From: Gallionellales bacterium GWA2_54_124
GTDB taxonomy: Bacteria; Pseudomonadota; Gammaproteobacteria; Burkholderiales; Gallionellaceae
NCBI GenBank assembly: GCA_001801025.1
Contig: MGWO01000014.1
Coordinates: 1 to 37,237, forward strand
Direction of reading: 5' to 3'
DNA: 37,237 nt
Shown: piece after piece, positions 16,780 through 26,160 of the stretch
How positions within the stretch are numbered: the first letter of the stretch is position 1
Layout: every line of letters starts with the position of its first letter
Made by a program: the position numbers and the translations under genes
Notes under the pieces: generated by a model
Told to the model about the DNA's origin: nothing
Seen by the model: the letters and a program-made list of their open reading frames with translations, nothing else
The model's database searches: none

Positions 16780-17946
16780 ATGCCCACAACACCTGACACA
16801 TCACTTCCCCAACCGGGCCCTGAGGCCGCACAACACAGCGCGCGCCTAATCGAGGCGATACGCGCTGAGATTGCCGTGCAAGGCGGCTGGATTTCCTTTG
16901 CCCGCTACATGGAGCTGGCGCTGTATGCGCCGGGACTGGGTTACTACACAGCCGGCGCGCACAAGTTCGGCGAAGCGGGGGATTTTATTACCGCGCCTGA
17001 ACTCTCGCCGCTGTTCGGTCGCACCCTAGCACGACAAGTTGCACAAATCATGGCAGAGAGTGCGCCGCATATTCTGGAATTGGGTGCGGGCAGCGGCAAA
17101 CTCGCAGTCGATATGCTGGGAGAATTAGAGCGCTTGGGCTGTTTGCCAGATAGCTACTATATTTTGGAGGTCAGTGCCGATTTGCGTGCGCGTCAGCAGG
17201 CACTCATCGGCCAGTGTTTGCCGCATTTGCTCTGCCGCGTGCACTGGCTGGATGCGCTGCCAGAACGACTGAGCGGTGCGGTCGTTGCCAATGAAGTGCT
17301 CGATGCGCTGCCCGTACATCTGGTACGCTGGCAGGACAGTGCGCTGAGTGAGATCGGCGTGGCTTACGGTGAATCGGGCTTCGTGAGAGAAGAGCGCGCG
17401 ATTGCCGATGCACAATTGTTGCAGGCGGCGCAGCAAATCAAGGTGCCGGATAATTATGTCAGCGAGATATGTCTGGCCGCGCGAGGCCTGGTTACTAGTC
17501 TGGCCTGCCGCTTAACGCAAGGCACATTGATCTTCATCGATTACGGTTTTGGCGCGCGCGAGTTTTATCATCCGCAGCGATTGAACGGCACGCTGATGTG
17601 TCATTACCGTCACCGTGCGCACGACGATGCCTTTTTTCTGCCGGGGCTGCAGGACATTACCGCGCACGTCAACTTTACCGATATCGCAGAGACCGGCATC
17701 GATGCGGGGCTGGAATTGTCGGGGTATACCAGTCAGGCGTTTTTCCTGATCAATAACGGCATTGCCGACCTGATGGCGGAGACATCCCCTGAAGATCTGC
17801 GCGCCTACCTCCCTTTGTCCGCTCAATTGCAGAAATTGACCAGTCCCGCGGAAATGGGCGAACTGTTCAAAGTCATTGCTTTGAGCAAAAACAGGGCGAA
17901 CCCTTTATCAGGATTCGCCCGTGGCGATTTTAGCCGCTTGCTATAG
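16780..17946 (+). CDS. SAM-dependent methyltransferase, MidA/NDUFAF7 family
   Basis: A 388-residue protein of the COG1565 (DUF185) family. The typical N-terminal block is GWISFARYMELALYAPGLGYY, followed by FGEAGDFITAPELSPLFG. A SAM-binding LELGAGSGKLAVDML and VVANEVLDALPVH come next, and the C-terminal FIDYGF block follows. The mitochondrial relative NDUFAF7 methylates an arginine of a complex I subunit; a similar role in bacteria is plausible but unproven. Its stop is directly adjacent to the stop of the convergent EF-hand gene, with no terminator between. Confidence 0.9.
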   Translation: MPTTPDTSLPQPGPEAAQHSARLIEAIRAEIAVQGGWISFARYMELALYAPGLGYYTAGAHKFGEAGDFITAPELSPLFGRTLARQVAQIMAESAPHILELGAGSGKLAVDMLGELERLGCLPDSYYILEVSADLRARQQALIGQCLPHLLCRVHWLDALPERLSGAVVANEVLDALPVHLVRWQDSALSEIGVAYGESGFVREERAIADAQLLQAAQQIKVPDNYVSEICLAARGLVTSLACRLTQGTLIFIDYGFGAREFYHPQRLNGTLMCHYRHRAHDDAFFLPGLQDITAHVNFTDIAETGIDAGLELSGYTSQAFFLINNGIADLMAETSPEDLRAYLPLSAQLQKLTSPAEMGELFKVIALSKNRANPLSGFARGDFSRLL

Positions 17947-18399
17947 TTATTTGGCCGGTGCAGTCAGGGAGCGCAGGAAGTCTGAAATTTCTTTGATATT
18001 GAGCTGACCGTCGAGGTTGCTGTCGATTTCATCGAAATGGGCATTCAGGTTGGGCAGCGCGGCCGCTTCCTCGCGGGACAACGTGCCATTTTTGTTTTTG
18101 TCCGCTTTCTCAAGTTGCTGAGAAAATTCGCGGCGCTTCTTTTCCAGTGCGAGGGTGAAGGCCTTGATCTCGGCTTTGGTCAAGCCGCCATCGTGGTTGG
18201 TGTCGATTACATCGAATCCATCCGCCATTGCAGGGGCCTTGAGTGCAGCCTCTTCCTTTGATATTTTGCCGTCGCCATCGGCATCCACCGATTTGAACAG
18301 TTGTTCAAACTTGGCCTCGATTTCCTTTTTACCCGTTTTTTCCGCAGAGAAAGCCAGGCAGGGCATTGCAATGAACAACATACCGATGAGCCACTTCAT
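17947..18399 (-). CDS. Exported EF-hand calcium-binding protein
   Basis: A 150-residue protein with a signal peptide (MKWLIGMLFIAMPCLAFSAE) and four EF-hand loops: DADGDGKISKEE, DTNHDGGLTKAE, DKNKNGTLSREE and DSNLDGQLNIKE. All four keep Asp at position 1, Gly at 6 and Glu at 12, so all should bind calcium. The location is probably periplasmic and the role unknown. Its start overlaps the cca stop (ATGA), so it is translated with cca and slt. Confidence 0.88.
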   Translation of the reverse strand: MKWLIGMLFIAMPCLAFSAEKTGKKEIEAKFEQLFKSVDADGDGKISKEEAALKAPAMADGFDVIDTNHDGGLTKAEIKAFTLALEKKRREFSQQLEKADKNKNGTLSREEAAALPNLNAHFDEIDSNLDGQLNIKEISDFLRSLTAPAK

Positions 18400-19640
18400 A
18401 TTTTCACATCCTTTTGATGATTTTTGACCAGATTTTCTATCGCGTCTTTGCGCGCTTGCGTGACTGCGGCCGGAATTGTACCTTTATCCTGACACAATCG
18501 CGCAATCTCGCCGGCATTGACTGCACGGGCGGCATTGAGCAATTGCAGTAAATAATCAGCTTGCGGGTATAAGCTCTGCTCAAAGCCTAAGCGCCCCCGC
18601 GCATCCGATGCACAGGCTTGCAGTAATTGGCTAAAGCGCTCCGGACGCCGCCATGCGTCCGCCGACTGGAATAATTTGATGATCGTGTCGCTGCGCAATT
18701 CTGAGGCCCGATGTATATCGCCATGAAAGCGTGCGGCCAGCAGTGCCAGATCGCGGCATTCACCGGTCGCCCTGATGCGTTCTGACAAGGTCTTGACCAG
18801 CGCTACGCTGCGCAGTTCATGGCCCAGGTGTCGCGGCAGCATGTCAGGCGCGGTGGTGGCCTTACCCAGATCGTGGGTGAGCGCCGCATAGCGCACCTCA
18901 AGCGCATAGCCGTGCTGCGCCGCATCCTCAATCACCATCAGGGTGTGCAGGCCGCAGTCGATTTCCGGATGATATTTCGCGACCTGCGGGATGCCGAACA
19001 GCGCATCGATTTCGGGCATAATTTTAGCCAGCGCGCCGCAATCCCGTAGCGTGGTAAAAAATCGCGCAGGGGTCTGCTCCATCAGGGCGCGGGACAGTTC
19101 CTGCCAGACGCGTTCGGGCACCAGCGCATCGACTTCGCCATTGCTGACCATGTCGCACATGAGCGCTTGTGTTTCCGGTGCGATGCGAAAGCCAAAGCGT
19201 GCCGCAAAACGCGCCGCGCGCAGGATGCGTACCGGATCTTCGTTGAAGGCGCTGCTGACATGGCGTAAGACGCCGGCACGCAAATCCTTCATGCCACCGT
19301 GCGGGTCGATCAGGTTGCCGGCCGTATCCTGCGCGATGGCATTGACGGTGAAGTCGCGTCGCATTAAATCCTGTTCCAGCGTCACATCGGGTGCGGCATG
19401 CACGACAAAGCCTTTGTAGCCGGGCGCGGTTTTGCGCTCGGTGCGGGCTAGGGCATATTCTTCATGGGTTTTCGGGTGTAAAAATACCGGAAAATCGCGA
19501 CCGACCGGCTGGTATCCCTGGGCTGCCATTGCCTCCGGTGTGCTGCCCACCACCACCCAGTCGTGATCTTTGACGGGAAGTCCTAGCAGGCGGTCACGCA
19601 CAGCGCCGCCGACGCAATAAATTTGCGCGTTAGCGGTCAT
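18396..19640 (-). CDS. cca: CCA tRNA nucleotidyltransferase (multifunctional, with HD domain)
   Basis: It adds or repairs the 3' CCA end of tRNAs without a template. The 414-residue protein is nearly the length of E. coli Cca (412). It has the class II nucleotidyltransferase motif GGAVRDRLLG at 11-20, and metal-binding Asp25 and Asp27 in KDHDWVV. RRDFTVNAIA is the neck motif. The HD phosphohydrolase domain carries THDLGK, with His256 and Asp257. The ATG at 19640 fits the family start and lies inside the end of slt (11-nt overlap); upstream in-frame codons are within slt and are not used. The stop overlaps the EF-hand start. Confidence 0.95.
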   Translation of the reverse strand: MTANAQIYCVGGAVRDRLLGLPVKDHDWVVVGSTPEAMAAQGYQPVGRDFPVFLHPKTHEEYALARTERKTAPGYKGFVVHAAPDVTLEQDLMRRDFTVNAIAQDTAGNLIDPHGGMKDLRAGVLRHVSSAFNEDPVRILRAARFAARFGFRIAPETQALMCDMVSNGEVDALVPERVWQELSRALMEQTPARFFTTLRDCGALAKIMPEIDALFGIPQVAKYHPEIDCGLHTLMVIEDAAQHGYALEVRYAALTHDLGKATTAPDMLPRHLGHELRSVALVKTLSERIRATGECRDLALLAARFHGDIHRASELRSDTIIKLFQSADAWRRPERFSQLLQACASDARGRLGFEQSLYPQADYLLQLLNAARAVNAGEIARLCQDKGTIPAAVTQARKDAIENLVKNHQKDVKI

Positions 19641-21585
19641 TGTTGCCGCCGGGCGATTTGTCGTCGGTGAGCGGCATATCTCCCGTTCTTGCCGAAATGG
19701 TGCCAATGCGCGCCTTGAGCGAACGCGGCGGGGCGCCAAACTGCCGGGCGTAATACACCGTGTTGCTCATCACTTTTTTGACATAGTCGCGTGTTTCATC
19801 GAACGGGATGCTCTCGGCGTAAATGGCGCCTTCCAGCGGCTTATCCGAGCGCCAGCGACGGGCGCGGCCGGGACCTGCGTTGTAAGCTGCTGAAGCCAGT
19901 ACCGGACTGTCGTCGAGGGAAGAGAGCATATTCTTCATGTAATAGGTGCCCAGCGTCAGATTGGTGTCGAGCTGGTGCAGCAGCGATTCGCGATAGTCCT
20001 TCAAGCCCAGTTTTTTAGCGATCCAGCGTGCGGTGCTCGGCATGACCTGCATCAGTCCGGAGGCGCCAACTCCCGATTTGGCTGAGGTCACGAAGCGGCT
20101 TTCCTGGCGCATCAGCCCGTACACCCAGGCTTCTTCGAGGCCGTTTTCCTGCAGGTGCTCGCGCATGGCTGAGCGGTAAGGCGCCAGATAGCGCAGGCTA
20201 AAATCATGCACTAGTATGGTTTTGTCAGCCGTATTGATCGCGCGGTCATACATTTCGTGGCGTTTGGCGATTTCGGCTGCCGTGATGAGCTCGTGATCGT
20301 TGAAATTGCGGATGAGCCAGTTCCATTCGCGCATCGCATCGGTGCGCAGATCCATTTTATACATCGCAATCGCGCGCTTGATGCCGGGCAATTGCTCCAT
20401 GGCCGCCACCTCGCGGGTGCCGGGCTGATAGCTCGATGGCATCGCACTGAGTACCGGCGTATCGCCCAGCTCTTCGGCGGACAGCTGACCGTAAAAAGTG
20501 TGCTCCGCACTGAGTGGCAGGAAAATTTTCAGGGCTTCATCGCGGCGTCTGGTCGCCTGCAAGGCGCGTGCATTCCAGTAGCGCCATGCTGATTCATTAC
20601 GTTGGGGTTCGGCCATCGCGTTAATACCGGCCAATACTTCCGGCCAGTCCTGAACACGCAGCGCAGCACGTACCCGCCAGGCGGCTTGTTGATCGGTGAG
20701 CTGGCTGCTGCCTGCCTGCTTGTACCACTTTCGGGCGCGCGGGTCCTGCTTGCGAGCGGCTTCAAAGGCCAGCCAGCCTAAAAAGTATTGCTGTTCGGCG
20801 TCAGAAAAATGGCTGGACAGAGTGTTCCATCGATCCGCTGCCAGATCGGGGGATAGTCGCGCTAGTCGTTGCAGCGCGAACAGGGCTGCCGCGCGCTGGC
20901 CCAGACTTGCGTTATCCAGTGCCAGCTTATCCAGATAGCGGCCGGGATTGTCCATGGCGCGATCGAGTGCGCTAGGCGGTATTGCGCGGCTGCCGGTCAG
21001 GTGGTCGGCCAGTGCTTTTGCCTGCGACACATTACCCGCCTGTAGGGCTTTGTGCAGTCGCTGCCATATATCCTGCTGGCTGATTACGCCGGCCGATATG
21101 GCTGCGTCAAACAACACCGTGCAGTTCGAAGGCTGATCCTTCGCGTTCAGCCACAGGCTGCGTGCCTCTGATAAAGTCTGTTGTTCGCGGGTTTTAATGC
21201 GCGATTGCAAGGTATAGCAGGCAAGTTCCGTATCTTCTGTGATCAGACGCGGCCGTTCACGTTCGAACAGTTCCCACTGTTGCTTTTTGGCCAGATTTTT
21301 CAGCCATTCGGAACGCATTTTATCGATCATCGGTGTATCGTCAGGGCGCGCCAGATAGGCGTTGACCTCGCTGATATCGGCGGTGTCGAGCTTCATTCGC
21401 AACTGATAATAGGCGGTATACACTTCCAGAGGCGTATTGCGCAGTCGCTGCGAGAATGTCGCCAGTTTTGCAGCGTCGCCCGAGCGGAAGGCATCTCGTG
21501 CGGCGAGAAAGTCGTCGTCCTGTGCGGCTTCTGCGTTGAAAGTAATCAGAGACAGGAACAGAAAAAGAAATTTTATAAGGGACAT
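19630..21585 (-). CDS. slt: Soluble lytic murein transglycosylase (Slt70 family)
   Basis: It cleaves the MurNAc-GlcNAc bond of peptidoglycan, forming 1,6-anhydro ends, in the periplasm. About 651 residues from the ATG at 21585, which gives a clean signal peptide (MSLIKFLFLFLSLITFNAEA); an in-frame ATG at 21621 would add 12 residues. A long helical U-domain comes first. The SLT catalytic domain near the C-terminus has GLMRQESRFV (catalytic Glu about residue 495), SGLMQVMPSTA and AAYNAGPGRARRW. It is the first gene of an slt-cca-EF-hand operon linked by overlaps. Confidence 0.94.
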   Translation of the reverse strand: MSLIKFLFLFLSLITFNAEAAQDDDFLAARDAFRSGDAAKLATFSQRLRNTPLEVYTAYYQLRMKLDTADISEVNAYLARPDDTPMIDKMRSEWLKNLAKKQQWELFERERPRLITEDTELACYTLQSRIKTREQQTLSEARSLWLNAKDQPSNCTVLFDAAISAGVISQQDIWQRLHKALQAGNVSQAKALADHLTGSRAIPPSALDRAMDNPGRYLDKLALDNASLGQRAAALFALQRLARLSPDLAADRWNTLSSHFSDAEQQYFLGWLAFEAARKQDPRARKWYKQAGSSQLTDQQAAWRVRAALRVQDWPEVLAGINAMAEPQRNESAWRYWNARALQATRRRDEALKIFLPLSAEHTFYGQLSAEELGDTPVLSAMPSSYQPGTREVAAMEQLPGIKRAIAMYKMDLRTDAMREWNWLIRNFNDHELITAAEIAKRHEMYDRAINTADKTILVHDFSLRYLAPYRSAMREHLQENGLEEAWVYGLMRQESRFVTSAKSGVGASGLMQVMPSTARWIAKKLGLKDYRESLLHQLDTNLTLGTYYMKNMLSSLDDSPVLASAAYNAGPGRARRWRSDKPLEGAIYAESIPFDETRDYVKKVMSNTVYYARQFGAPPRSLKARIGTISARTGDMPLTDDKSPGGNNDR

Positions 21586-21721
21586 CAGGACGGGCTGGCT
21601 AACTAAACTGTTGATAAGCATACCATAACGATGGCAAACGCAGGCCTGTGCTGCGGTGCAATTTCATCTGTGACCGGCAGGTTTTGAGCTCTAAGGCTGG
21701 CGGATTTTTTTTAGCGGTCTG

Positions 21722-21727
21722 TATAAT
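21722..21727 (+). promoter_or_regulatory. Probable -10 box of rdgC
   Basis: A perfect TATAAT lies 25 nt before the rdgC ATG, followed by a GGGAGA Shine-Dalgarno at about 21740. No good -35 box is seen. Confidence 0.5.
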
Positions 21728-21752
21728 CGACGGTTTTTCGGGAGACTAGGTC

Positions 21753-22652
21753 ATGTGGTTTAAAAATATCTTTATCTATCGCCTGCCTGCCGACTGTGCG
21801 ATTACGGCCGCTGCCTTGCAGGAAAAGCTGGCGTTAAAACCGCTGCTGCCGTGCAGCGGTCTCGACAAGCAAAGCCGTGGATGGGTGCCTTGCCGCGGCG
21901 ACGACCGTCTGGTGCATGCTGCTAACGGGCAAATTTTATTTGCATTGGGCGTTGAACAAAAGCTACTTCCTGCGACCATCATCACCCGTTTCGCTAAGGA
22001 GCGCGTCGCTGATATTGAGGCGCAGCAGGGCTATAAAGTCGGGCGCAAGGAGATGAAGGATCTCAAAGAGGCGATCACGGAAGAATTGTTGCCGCGTGCC
22101 TTCGCGCTGTTGCGCACGACCTACGCATGGATCGATACGGCGAACGGCTTTTTAGTGATCGATGCCGCGTCCGCTGCCAAAGCCGAGGAACTGCTTGAAT
22201 TTTTGAACAAAACGCTCGATGACTTGCCGGTCAAACCGCTGCATACTGAACTCTCGCCGGTTGCCGCGATGACCGACTGGTTGGCGGGTGAGAATGCACC
22301 AAGCGGATTTACCATCGATCGCGAATTGGAACTGCGTGCGACCGGCGAGAGTCGCGCTACGGTGCGCTACGCCAATCACGCACTCGAAGGCGACGAGATC
22401 CTGGCGCACATCGCCGCCGGTAAACGCGCGACCCGTCTGGGGCTGACATGGAATGACCGGATTTCGTTTGTGCTGACCGAGCAATTGCAGATCAAGCGGC
22501 TTGAGTTTCTCGATATCATCAAGGAAGAATCGACGACGCTGGCCGATATGGCCGATGAGCTGTTCGATCTTGACTTTACGCTGATGACAGGGGAACTTGC
22601 CAAAATGCTGGTCGATTTAACGTGCGCATTGGGCGGCGAAAAAACGAATTAA
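21753..22652 (+). CDS. rdgC: Recombination-associated protein RdgC
   Basis: A ring-shaped dimer that binds duplex DNA and limits RecA function. The 299-residue protein is near the E. coli length (303). It begins with the family-typical MWFKNIFIYRL and includes SRGWVPC, ATIITRFAKERV and GRKEMKDLKEAITEELLPRAF. It is monocistronic. Its stop codon lies in the left arm of a large palindrome shared with the convergent LOG-family gene. Confidence 0.95.
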   Translation: MWFKNIFIYRLPADCAITAAALQEKLALKPLLPCSGLDKQSRGWVPCRGDDRLVHAANGQILFALGVEQKLLPATIITRFAKERVADIEAQQGYKVGRKEMKDLKEAITEELLPRAFALLRTTYAWIDTANGFLVIDAASAAKAEELLEFLNKTLDDLPVKPLHTELSPVAAMTDWLAGENAPSGFTIDRELELRATGESRATVRYANHALEGDEILAHIAAGKRATRLGLTWNDRISFVLTEQLQIKRLEFLDIIKEESTTLADMADELFDLDFTLMTGELAKMLVDLTCALGGEKTN

Positions 22653-22688
22653 CAACGTGCGTGCAGTATCACTGCACGCACGTTGTTA
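22650..22688. terminator. Perfect 18-bp palindrome between convergent genes
   Basis: Bases 22650-22667 and 22671-22688 are perfect reverse complements with a 3-nt spacer (ATC). The stop codon of rdgC (TAA, 22650-22652) and that of the minus-strand LOG gene (22688-22686) form the outermost three base pairs. No T-tract follows on either side, so it is at best a Rho-independent-like pause or 3'-end stabiliser for both mRNAs. Confidence 0.75.
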
Positions 22689-23402
22689 CAAGTAGAGCTG
22701 TCGTTCGCGTTCGGCTTCGGTTGGTTCAAAGCCTGCGGTTTCGTAGTGTTTAAAAATAGCGCGCACCACTTCTTGCGGTTCATCGATGAGCTGGATGAGT
22801 TTCATATCCTCAGGATGGATGACTTTTTCTTCGATCAGCGCCGTTTTGAACCATTCGATCATGCCGCCCCAGAATTTGCTGCCGACCAGTATGATCGGGA
22901 TGCGCCGTGTCTTGCCGGTTTGCACCAGGGTGAGCGCTTCCATCAACTCGTCCAGTGTGCCAAAGCCGCCGGGCATCACCACGTAGGCGTTGGCAAACTT
23001 GACGAACATCACCTTGCGGGCGAAAAAATGCTGGAATGACTGGCTGATGTTCTGGTACGGATTGTTCGACTGTTCATGGGGTAATTGAATATTTAGACCG
23101 ACGCTGGGGGATTTTCCGTAAAATGCCCCTTTGTTGGCCGCCTCCATGATGCCTGGGCCGCCGCCTGAAATAACCGAAAATCCGGCGTCCGATAGCAGGC
23201 GGGCGATTTCTTCGGCGAGTTTGTAATACGGTTGGTCGGGGCGGGTGCGGGCACTGCCGAAGATGCTGACGGCGGGATGGATTTGCGCCAGACGGTCGGT
23301 AGCTGAAACGAATTCTGACATAATGCCAAATACGCGCCATGCTTCTTTGGCATCCCAGGCCGCTGGAATATCGGATAATGGCAGCTTCGGTGTGTCGTTC
23401 AT
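22686..23402 (-). CDS. LOG family protein (cytokinin riboside 5'-monophosphate phosphoribohydrolase type)
   Basis: A 238-residue Rossmann-type hydrolase of the TIGR00730 / lysine-decarboxylase-like family. The signatures are GGGPGIMEA at 80-88 and PGGFGTLDE at 144-152. Family members split nucleoside monophosphates into base and ribose phosphate; the old 'lysine decarboxylase' label is wrong. It belongs to the longer, proteobacterial subgroup with an N-terminal helical extension. It is divergent from polA with only 22 nt between start codons. Confidence 0.9.
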   Translation of the reverse strand: MNDTPKLPLSDIPAAWDAKEAWRVFGIMSEFVSATDRLAQIHPAVSIFGSARTRPDQPYYKLAEEIARLLSDAGFSVISGGGPGIMEAANKGAFYGKSPSVGLNIQLPHEQSNNPYQNISQSFQHFFARKVMFVKFANAYVVMPGGFGTLDELMEALTLVQTGKTRRIPIILVGSKFWGGMIEWFKTALIEEKVIHPEDMKLIQLIDEPQEVVRAIFKHYETAGFEPTEAERERQLYL

Positions 23403-23424
23403 GTCAGTACCTTGAAAATATAAA

Positions 23425-26157
23425 ATGTCTACAAAAACTTTGCTTCTGGTGGACGGATCGTCCTTTCTTTACCGCGCTTTTCACGCTATTCCCGAGATGC
23501 GCAATCAGCACGGCGAACCGACCAATGCGATCTACGGCGTGCACAATATGCTGCGCCGCCTGCGTCAGGATTTTCCCGCCGATTATAGCCTGTGTGTATT
23601 TGACGCAAAAGGTAAAACCTTTCGCGACGACCTGTATCCGCAATATAAAGCCAATCGTCCTTCCATGCCTGCCGATTTGGTGGCGCAAATCGAACCGCTG
23701 CATCAGCTGATTGCCGCATCGGGCTGGAAAATTGCCATGGTGGAGGGCGTGGAGGCGGACGATGTGATCGGCACGCTGGCGCGCCAAGCCTCTCGTGACG
23801 GCGTGCGCTGCATCGTTGCAACGGGAGACAAGGATTTAGCGCAACTGGTTGACGAGCATGTCACGTTGATCAACACCATGAACAATGAAACGCTGGATAT
23901 GGCCGGTGTGAAGGCGAAGTTCGGCGTGCCGCCCGAGCTGATCGTGGATTATCTGGCGTTGATGGGCGATACAGTGGATAACGTGCCGGGCGTTGAAAAG
24001 GTGGGTCCCAAGACGGCCGTTAAATGGTTGCTGCAGCACGGCTCGCTCGATAACCTGATGCGAAATGCCGACACAATCAGCGGGGTGGTGGGCGCTAATC
24101 TGCGCAACGCGCTGGAGTGGCTCCCGCAGGCGCGGCAGCTCGTTACGGTGAAATGCGATGTGCCCGACTTGCCCCTGTACGCTGAGTTGGTCGCACCAGC
24201 GCCTGACAAGGAGGCGTTAAGGCAGATGTTTGAGCGTCTCAACTTCAAAACATGGTTGCGCGAATTGAATATGCCGGTGAAGAAGATGGAGGCGGCGAAG
24301 GTGCCTGAACAGGTTGAGGAGGCGGCTGAGACGGAAATAAACAGCACCGCGCACGCGCAGTATCAAAAAATTCTCACCGATGCGCAACTCGAGGAATGGA
24401 TCGCGCGCTTACTTGCCGCTGATCTGGTCTGTCTCGACACCGAAACCACGGGGCTTGATGTGATGGATGCCCGCTTGGTTGGTATGTCCTTTGCGATCAC
24501 GCCGTACGAGGCCGCTTACCTGCCGCTGGCGCATCGCTATCCCGGCGTGCCGGATCAGTTAGATCTGGATGCAACGCTCGCCCGTCTGCGTCCCTGGCTT
24601 GAGAGTGAACAGCACAAGAAGCTTGGGCAAAACCTCAAATACGACAAGCACATCTTCGCCAATCACGGCATTGCGCTGCGGGGGATCGCGGATGACACGC
24701 TGCTTGAATCTTACGTGCTGGAGAGCCATAAGTCGCACGACATGGATAGCCTGGCCCTACGCCATCTCGGAGTTAAAACGATCAGTTACGAAGAGGTGGC
24801 AGGTCGTGGCGCCAAGCAGATCTGTTTCGATCAGGTCGATCTGGATATCGCGACCCGCTATGCGGCGGAAGACGCCGACATCACCTTGCAGTTACATCAG
24901 ACGCTAGTGCCGCAAATTACAGGGCAAGCCGGTTTACAGCATGTATATCGCGACATCGAGTTGCCGGCGATGCAGGTATTGTTCGTGATGGAGCGCAACG
25001 GCGTTTTGCTCGATTCCAATCTGCTGCACGTGCAGAGTCATGAACTGGGGGTGAAACTGATCGAGCTCGAAGCGCGTGCCCACGAGGCCGCAGAACAGCC
25101 GTTTAATCTGAACTCGCCCAAGCAGATACAGGAGATTTTGTTTGATAAGCTGAAGTTGCCGGTGAAGAAGAAAACGCCGAGCGGCGCGCCTTCCACAGAC
25201 GAAGAAGTCTTGCAGGAGCTGGCGCTGGACTATCCGCTGCCGAAAATATTGCTCGAGTATCGTGGCATGGCGAAACTCAAATCCACCTATACCGACAAAC
25301 TGCCAAAAATGGTTAATCGCGCTACGGGTCGCGTGCACACCAGTTATGCTCAAGCGGTCGCGGTAACCGGACGGCTCGCCTCTAGCGATCCTAATTTGCA
25401 AAATATTCCGATTCGAAGTGTAGAGGGGCGACGTATCCGCGAAGCGTTCATCGCGCCGCCCGGCAGTTGCATCGTGGCGGCCGATTACTCGCAAATCGAG
25501 TTGCGCATCATGGCGCACTTGTCGGGGGATGCGGGTTTGCTGCAGGCTTTTGCGAATAATGAAGATGTGCACCGCGCAACCGCCGCTGAAATCTTTATGA
25601 CGACGCCCGCTGAGGTGACGACCGAGCAGCGGCGCTATGCGAAAGTCATTAACTTTGGCCTGATCTACGGTATGTCCGCTTTCGGGCTGGCAAGGCAGTT
25701 GGGTATCGAACGTGGTGCTGCGCAGGCTTATATTGCGCGCTACTTCGCCCGCTATCCGGGGGTGCGCGATTATATGGACAGCACACGCGAACAGGCCAGG
25801 CAGCAAGGCTATGTCGAGACGGTGTTCGGTCGCAGGTTATGGCTGCCTGAAATCAATAGCAGCAATGCGATGAAGCGTCAGGGGGCTGAGCGCGCCGCGA
25901 TCAATGCGCCTATGCAGGGAACGGCGGCGGATCTGATTAAGCTTGCGATGATACAAGTGCAGCGCTGGCTGGAGACGGAAAATCTTAAAACCCGTCTGAT
26001 TATGCAGGTGCACGATGAACTGGTGCTTGAGGTGCCGGATGATGAGTTGCCGTTGATTAAGACGTCGCTGCCGGGCCTGATGTGCCATGTTGCCAATCTC
26101 AACGTGCCGCTGCTGGTGGAGTTAGGTTCCGGCAAAAACTGGGACGAGGCACATTAG
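23425..26157 (+). CDS. polA: DNA polymerase I
   Basis: It fills gaps and removes RNA primers during replication and repair. The 910-residue protein has all three domains. The 5'-3' exonuclease starts MSTKTLLLVDGSSFLYRAFH. The 3'-5' exonuclease is intact: CLDTETTGLD has Asp338 and Glu340, so proofreading should be active. The polymerase has motif A ADYSQIELRIM (Asp687), O-helix RRYAKVINFGLIYG and motif C VHDELVLEVP (His863-Asp864-Glu865). The 3' end (26131-26153) recurs exactly at 29247-29269, marking the edge of an accessory block that begins immediately after the stop. Confidence 0.98.
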   Translation: MSTKTLLLVDGSSFLYRAFHAIPEMRNQHGEPTNAIYGVHNMLRRLRQDFPADYSLCVFDAKGKTFRDDLYPQYKANRPSMPADLVAQIEPLHQLIAASGWKIAMVEGVEADDVIGTLARQASRDGVRCIVATGDKDLAQLVDEHVTLINTMNNETLDMAGVKAKFGVPPELIVDYLALMGDTVDNVPGVEKVGPKTAVKWLLQHGSLDNLMRNADTISGVVGANLRNALEWLPQARQLVTVKCDVPDLPLYAELVAPAPDKEALRQMFERLNFKTWLRELNMPVKKMEAAKVPEQVEEAAETEINSTAHAQYQKILTDAQLEEWIARLLAADLVCLDTETTGLDVMDARLVGMSFAITPYEAAYLPLAHRYPGVPDQLDLDATLARLRPWLESEQHKKLGQNLKYDKHIFANHGIALRGIADDTLLESYVLESHKSHDMDSLALRHLGVKTISYEEVAGRGAKQICFDQVDLDIATRYAAEDADITLQLHQTLVPQITGQAGLQHVYRDIELPAMQVLFVMERNGVLLDSNLLHVQSHELGVKLIELEARAHEAAEQPFNLNSPKQIQEILFDKLKLPVKKKTPSGAPSTDEEVLQELALDYPLPKILLEYRGMAKLKSTYTDKLPKMVNRATGRVHTSYAQAVAVTGRLASSDPNLQNIPIRSVEGRRIREAFIAPPGSCIVAADYSQIELRIMAHLSGDAGLLQAFANNEDVHRATAAEIFMTTPAEVTTEQRRYAKVINFGLIYGMSAFGLARQLGIERGAAQAYIARYFARYPGVRDYMDSTREQARQQGYVETVFGRRLWLPEINSSNAMKRQGAERAAINAPMQGTAADLIKLAMIQVQRWLETENLKTRLIMQVHDELVLEVPDDELPLIKTSLPGLMCHVANLNVPLLVELGSGKNWDEAH
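26131..26153 (+). repeat. Left copy of a 23-bp direct repeat (polA 3' end)
   Basis: These last 23 coding bases of polA (Gly-Lys-Asn-Trp-Asp-Glu-Ala-His region) are repeated without mismatch at 29247-29269. The two copies bracket the accessory block. Confidence 0.9.
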
Positions 26158-26160
26158 AGT

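Noticed and set aside
24934..25806. A 290-codon open frame on the minus strand opposite polA
   Set aside because: Shadow of the highly conserved polymerase domain; no start signals or motifs of its own.
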